Origin: DATKZH01 sp964475955
Lineage (GTDB): Bacteria > Planctomycetota > Planctomycetia > Pirellulales > Thermoguttaceae
DNA length: 32,085 nucleotides
Reading direction: 5' to 3'
NCBI GenBank assembly: GCA_964475955.1
Contig: CAYYZY010000082.1
Span: 1 to 32,085 of the forward strand
Positions 17,028-24,522 of this stretch are shown here, in pieces; the first letter of the stretch is position 1, and the number at the start of each line of letters is the position of its first letter. The notes beneath the pieces are model-generated. The model was not told where the DNA came from. It did not search any database and was given only the letters and a program-made list of their open reading frames with translations. A program made the position numbers and the translations under genes.

Positions 17028-18044
17028 CTAGGCGCTTTCTCTTCTTCTTCGGACGATGTCTTTCTGGAGCATCTCGAACTGGGCCATCACCGAGCCGAGC
17101 ACGGGGTCGCCCTCGGCTTGCGCCGCGGCCGGCTTCTGGTGCGGACCGTCGGCCGCCGGTTGGGCTTCGACCGGCCCGGCTTGCGCCGCCGGGGCCGTTA
17201 CGGTGCCGAGCCCGCGCGTGGAGAGGGTCTCCAACAGGCGACGCATGCGCTTCAGTTCGTGCGCCCACTGCTGCCGTTCGTCGGCCATTTGGCGCTGCTG
17301 TTCGGCGAGATTCTCGGCCATCTCGGCGGCCCGGTTGCGGACCATATCGAGCTCGCTTTCCAGGACCACGCGTTCCTGGTCCTGCTGCGCTCGCTCCTCT
17401 TGAAGGGCGTTTAGCTTCTCGCGGAGAGCGTCGTCCGGGGGGGCTTCGGCCGGCTCGGCGCGTCCGTTTTCCAGGCCGTCGCGAAGCCGCTGGATTTCCT
17501 GTCGGGCTTCGGCCAACTCGGTTCGCGCGTGCGAAAGCTCCTCGGTCACCTGCACCAGTCGATCGCCCTGGCTCTGGGCCGCCTCGAGCGCGGCGCGCAG
17601 GGCGGCCCGTTCGCGGTCGGCTTCCTCGAGCATCTGCGCGAGCCGGGCGTCGTCCTCCTCGCCGACGGCGGCGAGCCGGCCGTGTTCCTGCTCGACCTGC
17701 TGTCGCTTCCGTTCGACTTCCTCCCAGGCTTCATCGCGCTGGCGGGCGACGGCGGCCCGCTCGGCTTCGAGGTGGTCGGCCCGCTGCTGAAGCTCCGACT
17801 CGGTCTGCGCGCGCTGGCCGTCCCACGCCTGGTTCTTTCGGATCAGGTCGGCGGAGAGCGTCTCCAGCTCGGCGGACACACCCGAAAAGAACCGGGAGAA
17901 TTCCGCCTGGCTTGCGCAGATCTCGGCGAGAGATTCGCGCAGCCCGTCGGTCTCGACGAGTTGCATGGACAGTTCGGCAGACAAGGTTGCTTGCGTCAAG
18001 GTGGTTGAGCCGAAAGGCGTCTTCAGGCCGAAGGGCCCGTCCAT
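17028..18044 (-). CDS. Coiled-coil protein, first gene of the GTPase cassette
   Basis: The 338-residue protein is dominated by heptad-rich coiled coil from about residue 60 to 280 (SELQQRADHLEAERAAVARQ, TELAEARQEIQRLRDGLE, EMAENLAEQQRQMADERQQW). A short N-terminal part (MDGPFGLKTPFGSTTLTQAT) and an Ala/Pro-rich linker before a C-terminal helix (LGSVMAQFEMLQKDIVRRRR) are the only other segments. There is no signal peptide or membrane helix. ATG 18044 is preferred, with GAGG just upstream; a GTG at 18056 adds four residues. It lies 72 bases before the FGE-like gene on the same strand and probably heads the operon. A scaffold role for the GTPase assembly is inferred from context only. Confidence 0.78.
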   Translation of the reverse strand: MDGPFGLKTPFGSTTLTQATLSAELSMQLVETDGLRESLAEICASQAEFSRFFSGVSAELETLSADLIRKNQAWDGQRAQTESELQQRADHLEAERAAVARQRDEAWEEVERKRQQVEQEHGRLAAVGEEDDARLAQMLEEADRERAALRAALEAAQSQGDRLVQVTEELSHARTELAEARQEIQRLRDGLENGRAEPAEAPPDDALREKLNALQEERAQQDQERVVLESELDMVRNRAAEMAENLAEQQRQMADERQQWAHELKRMRRLLETLSTRGLGTVTAPAAQAGPVEAQPAADGPHQKPAAAQAEGDPVLGSVMAQFEMLQKDIVRRRRESA

Positions 18045-18440
18045 CCGGCCTCGCACGATCGATCGCGAACGAGACCGACAAAAGCGGGGGCCGCCCGGCC
18101 GCGGTGCGTCACAAGTGGGGCCGGGCGATTTCTCCGCAGGGCGGGCGACGATGAGACAAGAGCCCGCCTACATGTCTAGGAAACTCTAGCTCAGGTCCGG
18201 CCCCAGGGCAAATCGGAGACTCACGATCTTTGCGTCCGGCCGCGTTTCGCCAACGCCACGTGTTGCCGATCGACAACACGGCACGCGCCCCCGGGCGGTT
18301 GAAAGTGGCGGGTCGACTTCCCTTGTTTTCCTCGTTCCCAGGCGGACCCGGGAGCGAGACTGGGCAGTTCAGCGTGGCTGGCGTCGAGCGCAGCGGGCCC
18401 CCGGGCACGATGGGGCCGCGCGCTGCTGTGATGCGGCGAC
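18045..18440. promoter_or_regulatory. Upstream region of the GTPase cassette with a hairpin
   Basis: This 396-base region precedes the coiled-coil gene and follows the stop of the next minus-strand gene, so it should hold the cassette's promoter. A perfect 7-bp stem is present at 18259-18280 (CGTGTTG, 8-base loop, CAACACG) and could terminate the lipoprotein transcript. I cannot make out convincing -35/-10 boxes, and I see no gene. Confidence 0.45.
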
Positions 18441-19103
18441 TCAGTGGATCACCGACGAGTCCATGGCCCAGTAGTCGCGTGGGTCGTGGGCGTAGAAGTG
18501 GCGGCCGATCTGGTCGGCGAGCACGTTGACGAACTCGCGCCGGAAGTCCGACTCCTGCATGCTGGAGGTCGGCACCACGTGGTTCGGCGGGTAGATCGTC
18601 TGGGGCGGGTACCGCTCGAAGACCAGGTCCCCGCTCTCGCAGTCGTAGACCTGGATCCCGCAAGTGGCCTTCCCCTGGAACAGCGTTTGGCTCTCGTAGA
18701 TGCTGAACTCCTCCAGGTCGATACCCAGCACCAGGTCGGCCTCCAGGGCCTTTCCGACTTCGGTGAAATCGTCCCAGGTGTTGGTGTCCATCCACTCGTC
18801 GACCTTACGCTGGTCGACGACCGTCACCTTGCGCCCGTTGGCCGCCAGCAGGCGCCCGATCTTGCGCGAGACGTCTTTGGCCACGCCGGGGTGGGCGTAG
18901 AGCGAACTGGTGACCGGCCGGCAAACGACGACCACCTTCTTTTCCCGCATGCCGGCGAACTCGGCCGGCACGTTGGGTCCCTTGATCAGCCACACGGCGG
19001 TGGCCAGGGCGCTGGTGCATCCGCCGGCGGCGGCCAGGACGGCCAGAAGGAGGATCGAGCCGAGAATTCGGCCGTACCGCAGGTAGGAAGGACGATCCAT
19101 CAT
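18441..19103 (-). CDS. Conserved-looking lipoprotein, function unknown
   Basis: The 220-residue protein has a lipobox at the end of a clear signal (ILGSILLLAVLAAAGGC, Cys29). The mature part alternates strands and helices: KKVVVVCRPVTSSLYAHPG, DVSRKIGRLLAANG, KVTVVDQRKVDEWMD, LEADLVLGIDLEEFSIYES, CGIQVYDCESGDLVF. This pattern of a short-lived nucleotide-binding-like core plus beta sheet recalls outer-membrane assembly lipoproteins of the CsgG/GNA1162 sort, but I cannot assign a family. Tandem ATGs at 19103 and 19100 follow a GAGG; the frame is open back to 19226 through a palindromic repeat, which argues against the longer form. It lies next to the DUF2752 gene without evident coupling. Confidence 0.78.
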   Translation of the reverse strand: MMDRPSYLRYGRILGSILLLAVLAAAGGCTSALATAVWLIKGPNVPAEFAGMREKKVVVVCRPVTSSLYAHPGVAKDVSRKIGRLLAANGRKVTVVDQRKVDEWMDTNTWDDFTEVGKALEADLVLGIDLEEFSIYESQTLFQGKATCGIQVYDCESGDLVFERYPPQTIYPPNHVVPTSSMQESDFRREFVNVLADQIGRHFYAHDPRDYWAMDSSVIH

Positions 19104-19152
19104 CGTTCCTCGCTGAGGGCTGGAGGTTGGGAGAAGTCGCTTGCCGGTTTCC

Positions 19153-19211
19153 GTAGCAGGCACACTCCGTGTGCCGTCCGCTGGCGACGGCACACGAAGT
19201 GTGCCGACTAC
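19153..19211. repeat. Palindromic intergenic repeat with 20-bp arms
   Basis: GGCACACTCCGTGTGCCGTC (19159-19178) pairs with 19186-19205 at 19 of 20 positions across a 7-base loop; flanking GTAG and CTAC extend the symmetry to 19153-19211. Each arm is itself nearly palindromic, so a cruciform or double hairpin is possible. It sits upstream of the lipoprotein start. I recall this sequence type as dispersed in planctomycete genomes. Confidence 0.75.
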
Positions 19212-19285
19212 TCTGCGCATGCGCATGGGGTTCCTTGGCCCATCGGACGAATCGGGTCACGACAAACGTTGTGGTACAATCGCCA

Positions 19286-19729
19286 CTATTCCATGGCCAG
19301 TCGCACGGCCCAATCGATCAGGGTGATGACCATGATCGAGCCGATCACCCAGGAGAGGGCCGTCGTCGTGGGCACCAGCCCGATCCATCGCCGCCGCCAA
19401 GCCGAGGCCAGAAGCCACGGCACGGCCACCAAGTCGAGGATGCCCAACAGCGCCCCGCCCACGTTCGCCCGAAACGCGTCGATCCACCGCCCCCGCACGA
19501 GGTAGGCCCAGGCCGTGGTCGTGCCGCAGGCAGGGCAGCGGTGCCCGAACAGCACCACCACCGAGCAGGGGGGCATTCCCAACTGGCGATGGGTTCCATG
19601 CCCTGAGGGGTCGGGTTTGAGGATGCAGGCCACGGCCAGCGGCACCGCCAAGGCGAGGGCCAAAATGACCGCCGACGCCCGGTCCGCACCCTCCAGCCTC
19701 GCTTCGTCTTGGTTGGTCGTATCAGTCAC
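19286..19729 (-). CDS. DUF2752 membrane protein
   Basis: The 147-residue protein has the DUF2752 signature GHRCPACGTTTAWAYLVRG (62-80), with the CPxCG pair next to a membrane segment. Three hydrophobic stretches (about 19-37, 92-110, 122-141) predict an integral membrane protein. The family is common in planctomycetes, Bacteroidetes and others and has no established function; the conserved cysteines suggest metal binding or a redox role, which is inference. The ATG at 19729 is the natural start. The next upstream element is a decayed FGE gene, so it is probably its own transcription unit. Confidence 0.88.
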   Translation of the reverse strand: MTDTTNQDEARLEGADRASAVILALALAVPLAVACILKPDPSGHGTHRQLGMPPCSVVVLFGHRCPACGTTTAWAYLVRGRWIDAFRANVGGALLGILDLVAVPWLLASAWRRRWIGLVPTTTALSWVIGSIMVITLIDWAVRLAME

Positions 19730-19794
19730 GCGAATCGAGAAAGGCGTCGCAGAATAGCCAGAAGCCCCTTCGCCCGCAAGGTCGATTCAGCATA

Positions 19795-19822
19795 GCCCCT
19801 CCCTCCCGCCGGGGGAAGGGGC
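19795..19822. repeat. GC hairpin repeat, candidate terminator
   Basis: GCCCCTCCCTCCCG and CGGGGGAAGGGGC form a near-perfect stem with one bulge at 19795-19822. It lies downstream of the decayed FGE gene (minus strand) and upstream of the DUF2752 start, so it could terminate the former. There is no clear U-tract on either strand. Confidence 0.45.
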
Positions 19823-19889
19823 AACGGGGAATGCACGAAGAGAGCAGTGCGCCACCGACTACCACGCGGCACAGGCAAACGTGTGCCCT

Positions 19890-20602
19890 TCAAAGAGGGC
19901 ACGCTTTGGGACAACGCTGAGGGAGCTTCACTTGGATCACGCGCCTCGCGGTGCGTCCCCCCCGCGGCTTCCTCCGACTGTGGCGACGCGCATGATGCAA
20001 CCACGCACCGATGGCCAGTCCGGCCAGCGGTAGGATCGCCACAATGAGGACGAGCAACGCCCGCCAATCACGGGACCGGCCACTGGCCGCGGGAGTTGCG
20101 TTTCCCTCGTCCGGCGGGGTCACCGCCTCGACAACGCGGAAGCCATACACGGCGCCCTGTTGAGCCGCCTCGATTGGGCGTGCCCGATTCGGGTCCACGG
20201 CCGGCCCAGGTGCGTGGAGTAGTCCCCCTCCCCGCCGAGCAGGGAGCGGCCGAGGCGATACGACCGGTGATAGCATCCCCGCACCACGCGACGGGCCATC
20301 GGGTTTTCGAGATCGGCATCGGGGTCGTTCGCCTGGTCGGGGCTCGGGACTCCGACGTACTTGTTCACACACCACTCGCCGATGAGGTAGCCGAGCATGT
20401 CCTCCACGCCCTCGAGCGGCGCTTCATTGGCGTGGTACTGCGGATCGCTTTTCGGCAGCGGCGTTCCCATCACGAAGGTCGCCCCCTTGATAAAAACGGC
20501 CTCCATGCGCAGCGCGCGTTCGTTCGGGACGGCGCCGTGGCATAGCACCGTCAGAGAGAAAGCCAACACGATCACCAGCCGTGCAGTCCGCGCGTGGAAC
20601 AT
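19890..20602 (-). pseudogene. Decayed FGE/SUMF1-type gene with signal peptide and C-terminal membrane anchor
   Basis: The first frame (from ATG 20602) encodes a signal peptide (TARLVIVLAFSLTVLCHG), then the start of an FGE domain (FIKGATFVMGTPLPKSDPQYHANEAP). It jumps directly to the FGE C-terminal part (GEWCVNKYVGV, DPDADLENPMARRVVRGCYH). The usual central part, about 150 residues, is absent. Around 20190-20210 the homology moves to another frame that supplies the FGE end (NRARPIEAAQQGAVYGFRVVE) and a membrane helix with a basic tail (LLVLIVAILPLAGLAIGAWL then HHARRHSRRK), ending at 19890. Internal deletion plus frameshift argue for a pseudogene. A sequencing error could explain the shift but not the deletion. 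The original was probably a periplasm-facing membrane-tethered FGE-like protein. Confidence 0.7.
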
Positions 20603-20752
20603 CCTTCGGTACCTAGGGAATCGGCCGGCTGATCGCCGTCTGGATTTGCCGGATCCTCCTGGCGGCAATCGCCGTCTCTCTGGTCATCGCAGGGACCGTC
20701 TCGGGGGTCCGGCCGCTTCGACGCGGCCCGACTCGCTCACCTTGAACCGCCG

Positions 20753-20787
20753 CCTTCTCTGCATCCTCCGTGCCTCGGTGGTCCATT
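20753..20787 (-). repeat. Dispersed 'CACCGAGGCACGGAGG' type repeat
   Basis: The minus strand reads GGACCACCGAGGCACGGAGG followed by ATGCAGAGAAG. This is the common bacterial intergenic motif whose translation gives DHRGTEDAE. It lies just downstream of the GH127 stop. Its identification rests on recall of the motif; function is unknown. Confidence 0.5.
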
Positions 20788-20803
20788 CCTGCCGCATCAA
20801 CCC

Positions 20804-23245
20804 TTACTCCACCTTCCACTCCAATATCCCGCCCGACCACGGCCCGGCCGGGTCGAGCTGGACTTCGATGCGAAGCGCGGTCGTCCGGACCGGATCGAAC
20901 GTGACGCGGTTGTACTGGTCCGCCCGGGTGCCGAACTCGGAGGCGCCGGGGACCGGCTTCCAGGCGTCGCCCTCGCGGTACAGGAGCTTCCACGACTTGG
21001 GCACCCGGCAGTGGCGGTTGATGCGCCCGTCGTCGAACCAGTAGACCTCGACCGCCGAGACCTTGCGGGCCTGGTCGAATTCGTACTGGACCCACTCCTC
21101 GGTGCCGCGATGGTCCCACCAGGTGAACCGGGGGACGGTGTGATCGCAGGAGTCGCTTGGCTCCAAGAGGTCGTTCAGCGCGCTGGTGGCGTCGGCCCCG
21201 TGGACGTGCGAGGCGGAGGGCGCGGCCAACTCGGCGATCGAAAGCTCGGTCGGCGGGCCGAGCGTGGCCGGGTCGAGCGGGCGGTAGAGCTTGCCCTGCC
21301 AACCCGGGTCGTCGACCTCGGGCGTGCGGTTTTTGCCGTCCTGGCGGACCCACACGGCCATGTCGCCCGGCTCGCGGTGGTCCCAGGCGTCGTAGGGGAC
21401 GGCCGTAAGCCGGCGCCCGGTGCGATCGGAGCAGGTGATCACGGTCACGCCGCCGAGAAGATCGGGCCGGTGCTCGACGTCGAACTCCGGGTCCTTCGCC
21501 AGGAGGATGTTGTGTACCCCCTCGGGATTGTCGACCTCCTCGAAGCAGTAGACCAGCGGGCCGCGCCGGATCGCCACCCGGCCCGCGTTCGCCTGCACGC
21601 GGGGGTGGGCCTCGATGCGCCGGACGGGCATGGGCAGGTCGAGCTCGACGACGTCGGGCTCGTCCTTGAAGTCGCCGTCTTCGTCCCGGTTCCAGTAGCG
21701 GCAGATCTTGGCGTACCCGTCGTGCAGGCGGCACCGGTTGCCCGGCGGCTCCATCTCGAGCGGCTTGCCGTTGAGCTTCAGGGCGGCACCTTCACACCAG
21801 TCCGGGATGCGGAGGTCCAACGGGAACCAGCCCATCTCCTTCGGGGGCGCGGAAGCCTTCACGGAAACGCGGACCCGGCCGTCCCAGGGATAGCGGGTCT
21901 CTTGCGCGATCTCGACCGTGTGCTCACCGCCGGGCCGGGTGAGCCTGGCCGCGCTGGTCGCGTAGAGGTTGACGAAGAAGCCGTGCTTGCCGTGGGCGTA
22001 CACGTACCCGGGCAGCGACGGCACGAAACGCACGACGTTGGTCGGGCAGCACGCACAGGGGAAGAACGGCTGTCGATGGTGGTTGCCGCCGGAGGAGAGC
22101 GGGTTGACGTAGAAGAAGTGCTCGCCGTCCATGCCGATGCCGGAGAGGACGCCGTTGTAGACCACGCGCTCCAGCACGTCGGCGTAGTGGGCGTCGCCGT
22201 GCATCAGGTTGAGCCGGTGGCTCCAAAGCGCCAACCCGATGGCCGCGCACGTCTCGCAGTAGGCCGACGCGTTGGGAAGCTCGTAAGGGTCGCCGAACGA
22301 CTCGCCGCTGTGCCGGGCCCCCACGCCGCCGGTGATGTACATCTTCTGCTTGACCACGTCGTCCCACAGCCGGTGCATGGCGCCGATGAAGCCTTCGTCG
22401 CCGGTGTAAGCCGCTACGTCGGCCACGCCCGAATAGAGGTACATCGCCCGAACCGCGTGGCCCACGATCTCGCTCTGCTCGCGCACGGGCAGGTGGTCCT
22501 GGCAGTAGGGGCCGTACAGCTCGCGTTTCGAGGCGTCGCCGCGCACGTCGAGGAAGAACCGGGCCAGGTCGAAGTAGCGGTCCTTCCCGGTCTCCTGCCA
22601 GAGCTTGACCAGGGCCAGTTCGATTTCCTCGTGGCCGGGCACGTCGTGGCGTCGGTCGGGGCCGAACAGGGCGTCGATGCGGTCGGCGAACCGGGTGGCG
22701 ACGTCCAGGAGCGTCGTCTTCCCGGTGGCCCGGTGATGGGCCACGCCTGCCTCGAACAGGTGGCCTGCGCAGTAGAGCTCGTGCCGCACGCGGCAGTTGG
22801 TCCATTTCTTGTCGGGCTCGACGAGCGTGTAGTAGGTGTTCAGATACCCGTTCTCCTGCTGCGCCGCGGCGATCTTGGCCACCACGTCGTCGACCATCTT
22901 CTCCAGCACGGGGTCGGGATGGTCGGACAGCGAGTAGGACGCGCCTTCGAGCACCTTGTAGACGTCGGAGTCGTTGAAGTAAATCCCCTCGAATTCCCCT
23001 TCCACCAGGCCGGCCGCCTTGGCGAAGTTGCTGAACCGGCCGGTCTCCTCGCACCATTTGAAGTTGTGCGGGATGGAGACCTCGCGGTTCGTCTTCAGGC
23101 GCGGGGTCCAGAAGTCGTCGCGGAGCTTCACTTGCGTGAAGGGGACGGCCGAGAGCTTGCGGTGCTCGGGCTGGCCGGCGCGGGCCGGCGTCGAGATCAC
23201 CGAGGCAAGGATGGACGGCAGCAGCAGCGCAGTCAGGCACCTCAT
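20804..23245 (-). CDS. Secreted GH127 family glycosidase (beta-L-arabinofuranosidase type)
   Basis: The 813-residue protein begins with a signal peptide (MRCLTALLLPSILASVIS, cut near ARAGQ). Residues 31-660 match GH127 (formerly DUF1680): VKLRDDFWTPRL, WCEETGRFSNFAKAAG, GIYFNDSDVYKVLE and ENGYLNTYYTL. The zinc-thiolate active site is intact: YCETC gives Glu331 and Cys333, and CACCPTN gives Cys399-Cys400, matching Glu338/Cys340/Cys417/Cys418 of HypBA1. The last 150 residues (WVQYEFDQARKVSAVEVYWF, SWKLLYREGDAWKPV, TALRIEVQLDPAGPWSGGI) look like an F5/8-type carbohydrate-binding module. GGGAG is six bases before ATG 23245; the open frame back to 23515 is not coding-like. It probably trims L-arabinofuranose or a related sugar from polysaccharide outside the cytoplasm; exact specificity is unknown. 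Confidence 0.92.
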   Translation of the reverse strand: MRCLTALLLPSILASVISTPARAGQPEHRKLSAVPFTQVKLRDDFWTPRLKTNREVSIPHNFKWCEETGRFSNFAKAAGLVEGEFEGIYFNDSDVYKVLEGASYSLSDHPDPVLEKMVDDVVAKIAAAQQENGYLNTYYTLVEPDKKWTNCRVRHELYCAGHLFEAGVAHHRATGKTTLLDVATRFADRIDALFGPDRRHDVPGHEEIELALVKLWQETGKDRYFDLARFFLDVRGDASKRELYGPYCQDHLPVREQSEIVGHAVRAMYLYSGVADVAAYTGDEGFIGAMHRLWDDVVKQKMYITGGVGARHSGESFGDPYELPNASAYCETCAAIGLALWSHRLNLMHGDAHYADVLERVVYNGVLSGIGMDGEHFFYVNPLSSGGNHHRQPFFPCACCPTNVVRFVPSLPGYVYAHGKHGFFVNLYATSAARLTRPGGEHTVEIAQETRYPWDGRVRVSVKASAPPKEMGWFPLDLRIPDWCEGAALKLNGKPLEMEPPGNRCRLHDGYAKICRYWNRDEDGDFKDEPDVVELDLPMPVRRIEAHPRVQANAGRVAIRRGPLVYCFEEVDNPEGVHNILLAKDPEFDVEHRPDLLGGVTVITCSDRTGRRLTAVPYDAWDHREPGDMAVWVRQDGKNRTPEVDDPGWQGKLYRPLDPATLGPPTELSIAELAAPSASHVHGADATSALNDLLEPSDSCDHTVPRFTWWDHRGTEEWVQYEFDQARKVSAVEVYWFDDGRINRHCRVPKSWKLLYREGDAWKPVPGASEFGTRADQYNRVTFDPVRTTALRIEVQLDPAGPWSGGILEWKVE

Positions 23246-23498
23246 CGCGGGCTCCCAGATTCGAGGTCGGCCGGAGAGCGCGCCGGCGCCCCTCCGACGG
23301 GCCGGTTTCGGAGCAATCCATCCTACGGGAAGACCCGCGCCAATGCCAGCGCCCACCGCCGGCGCGCGGTCTGACGCTCTGCCGCACACCCGGGAACCGG
23401 GCCGCGCCTGCGGTCTGAGACGGACCGTCGGCAGAGATGCCGAATAGTGGCGGAGACGATGCCGGACAACCGCGATCCGCGCGTGCGAAACGCCGGCT

Positions 23499-23909
23499 TC
23501 ACACGGCGGGCACAAGCCCCGCGTTGACCAGCGCCTGGTTCAGGCTCTCGGGGGTGATCGGTTTGATAAGATAGTCCTCGCAGCCGCCGCGGAAGGAGTC
23601 GATCACCGTGCGCGACTCGTTGCGGATCGTGACCATCAGGACCCGGGCCTCGTGGAGCGGCGCGCCCGTTTCCTGCGACCAATTCCACTCCCGGCGGCGG
23701 ATCTCGCGCACGACCTTCTCGCCGGTGAGGCCGGGCATGTCGACGTCCATGGTGATCAGATTGTAGGGGCATGAATCGCGGAGTGCGTTTTCGACCAGCT
23801 CCAGGGCCAGTTCGCCGTTCGGCGCGGCGTCGCAATCGCCGTGCTCCGAAAGGAGCAGTTTCAGTTTCGCGCGACTGATGTACTCGTCGTCAACGATCAG
23901 AATTCGCAT
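23499..23909 (-). CDS. Single-domain response regulator (receiver)
   Basis: The 136-residue protein is a stand-alone CheY-like receiver. It shows the acidic pocket Asp7-Asp8 (LIVDDEY), phospho-acceptor Asp55 (LITMDVDMPG), the switch Thr in VLMVTIRNES, and the conserved Lys in EDYLIKPIT. No output domain is present, so it signals through protein interaction or relays phosphate. A GGAG six bases before ATG 23909 gives a good start. The upstream HPt gene overlaps it by 13 bases, which indicates a functional pair. No histidine kinase is adjacent. Confidence 0.93.
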   Translation of the reverse strand: MRILIVDDEYISRAKLKLLLSEHGDCDAAPNGELALELVENALRDSCPYNLITMDVDMPGLTGEKVVREIRRREWNWSQETGAPLHEARVLMVTIRNESRTVIDSFRGGCEDYLIKPITPESLNQALVNAGLVPAV

Positions 23910-24340
23910 CGTCTTCTCCCTTGGGTAGGGCAGTCGGCCCCGGGTGCCGCGTCATGCAACGTCGACACGAACCGCCCGAGCCGCTCGATCTCCTCCCGAA
24001 GCCGGGCGAGCCCCGCTTCGGCGCCGACCCGATCGCACGATTCGGCACTCCCCTCGATTCGTTCGGCCGCCGACGCCGTCGGCACGGCGGTGAGGTTGGC
24101 GGCGCCGCCGCGCGTCCGGTGGGCTGCCCGGCGGAGGGCCTCCCAGTCGTCGACCGCCAGGGCGGTTTGCAGGGCGGGCACCTGCCCCTCGAGTTCTTCC
24201 AGAAACCGATCGAGGAGCCGCTCCACCAGCGCCCGATTTCCGGCGAACTCGCCGACGGCCCGGTCGAAATCGAGGGGGGCGGCGATGGCAGCCGTCTCGT
24301 CGTGCTTCGGCGCGTTGGAATACGGTTCTGTACGGTCCAT
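23897..24340 (-). CDS. Histidine phosphotransfer (HPt) protein
   Basis: The 147-residue protein has an HPt helix bundle at about 24-130. The phospho-accepting histidine is His74 in RRAAHRTRGGAANL, matching the AHxxKGxAxxxG pattern with Arg for Lys. Flanking helices fit the four-helix bundle (FDRAVGEFAGNRALVERLLD, LARLREEIERLGRFV). It would shuttle phosphate between receiver domains. ATG 24340 is chosen because HPt-like sequence begins shortly after; the frame is open upstream to 24574 but that part includes the tandem repeat. The stop overlaps the receiver gene start by 13 bases. The hybrid kinase partner must be encoded elsewhere. Confidence 0.87.
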   Translation of the reverse strand: MDRTEPYSNAPKHDETAAIAAPLDFDRAVGEFAGNRALVERLLDRFLEELEGQVPALQTALAVDDWEALRRAAHRTRGGAANLTAVPTASAAERIEGSAESCDRVGAEAGLARLREEIERLGRFVSTLHDAAPGADCPTQGRRRCEF

Positions 24341-24522
24341 TGCGATCTGCTTGATGCCAGCCGGCGTGCTCCGAAGCGCGATGCAAAGACGGCCGCGATC
24401 ACGCGGAGGAATGCACCCCGTGCGCGCCCGTTGGGACATGCTACTCGCCCACGCGAGCTTCGCCCCCATGACGAAACCCACCCCCCCGGCGCGGGGCCTC
24501 AAGCGAGCAGGCGCCGCCGAAC

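Noticed and set aside
15736..17268. N-terminal extension of the GTPase frame back to 17268 (818 codons)
   Set aside because: The extension is the off-frame reading of the FGE-like gene; the GTPase begins at ATG 15735 with a strong GGAGG and an ATGA overlap.
14467..17414. Long plus-strand frames opposite the GTPase cassette (14467-16248, 15879-17414)
   Set aside because: No motifs and no ribosome-binding sites; the minus strand holds recognisable GTPase and FGE domains with coupled starts.
21011..23374. A 787-codon plus-strand frame opposite the GH127 gene
   Set aside because: Val/Gly/Arg-rich shadow without domain; the GH127 active-site residues are on the minus strand.
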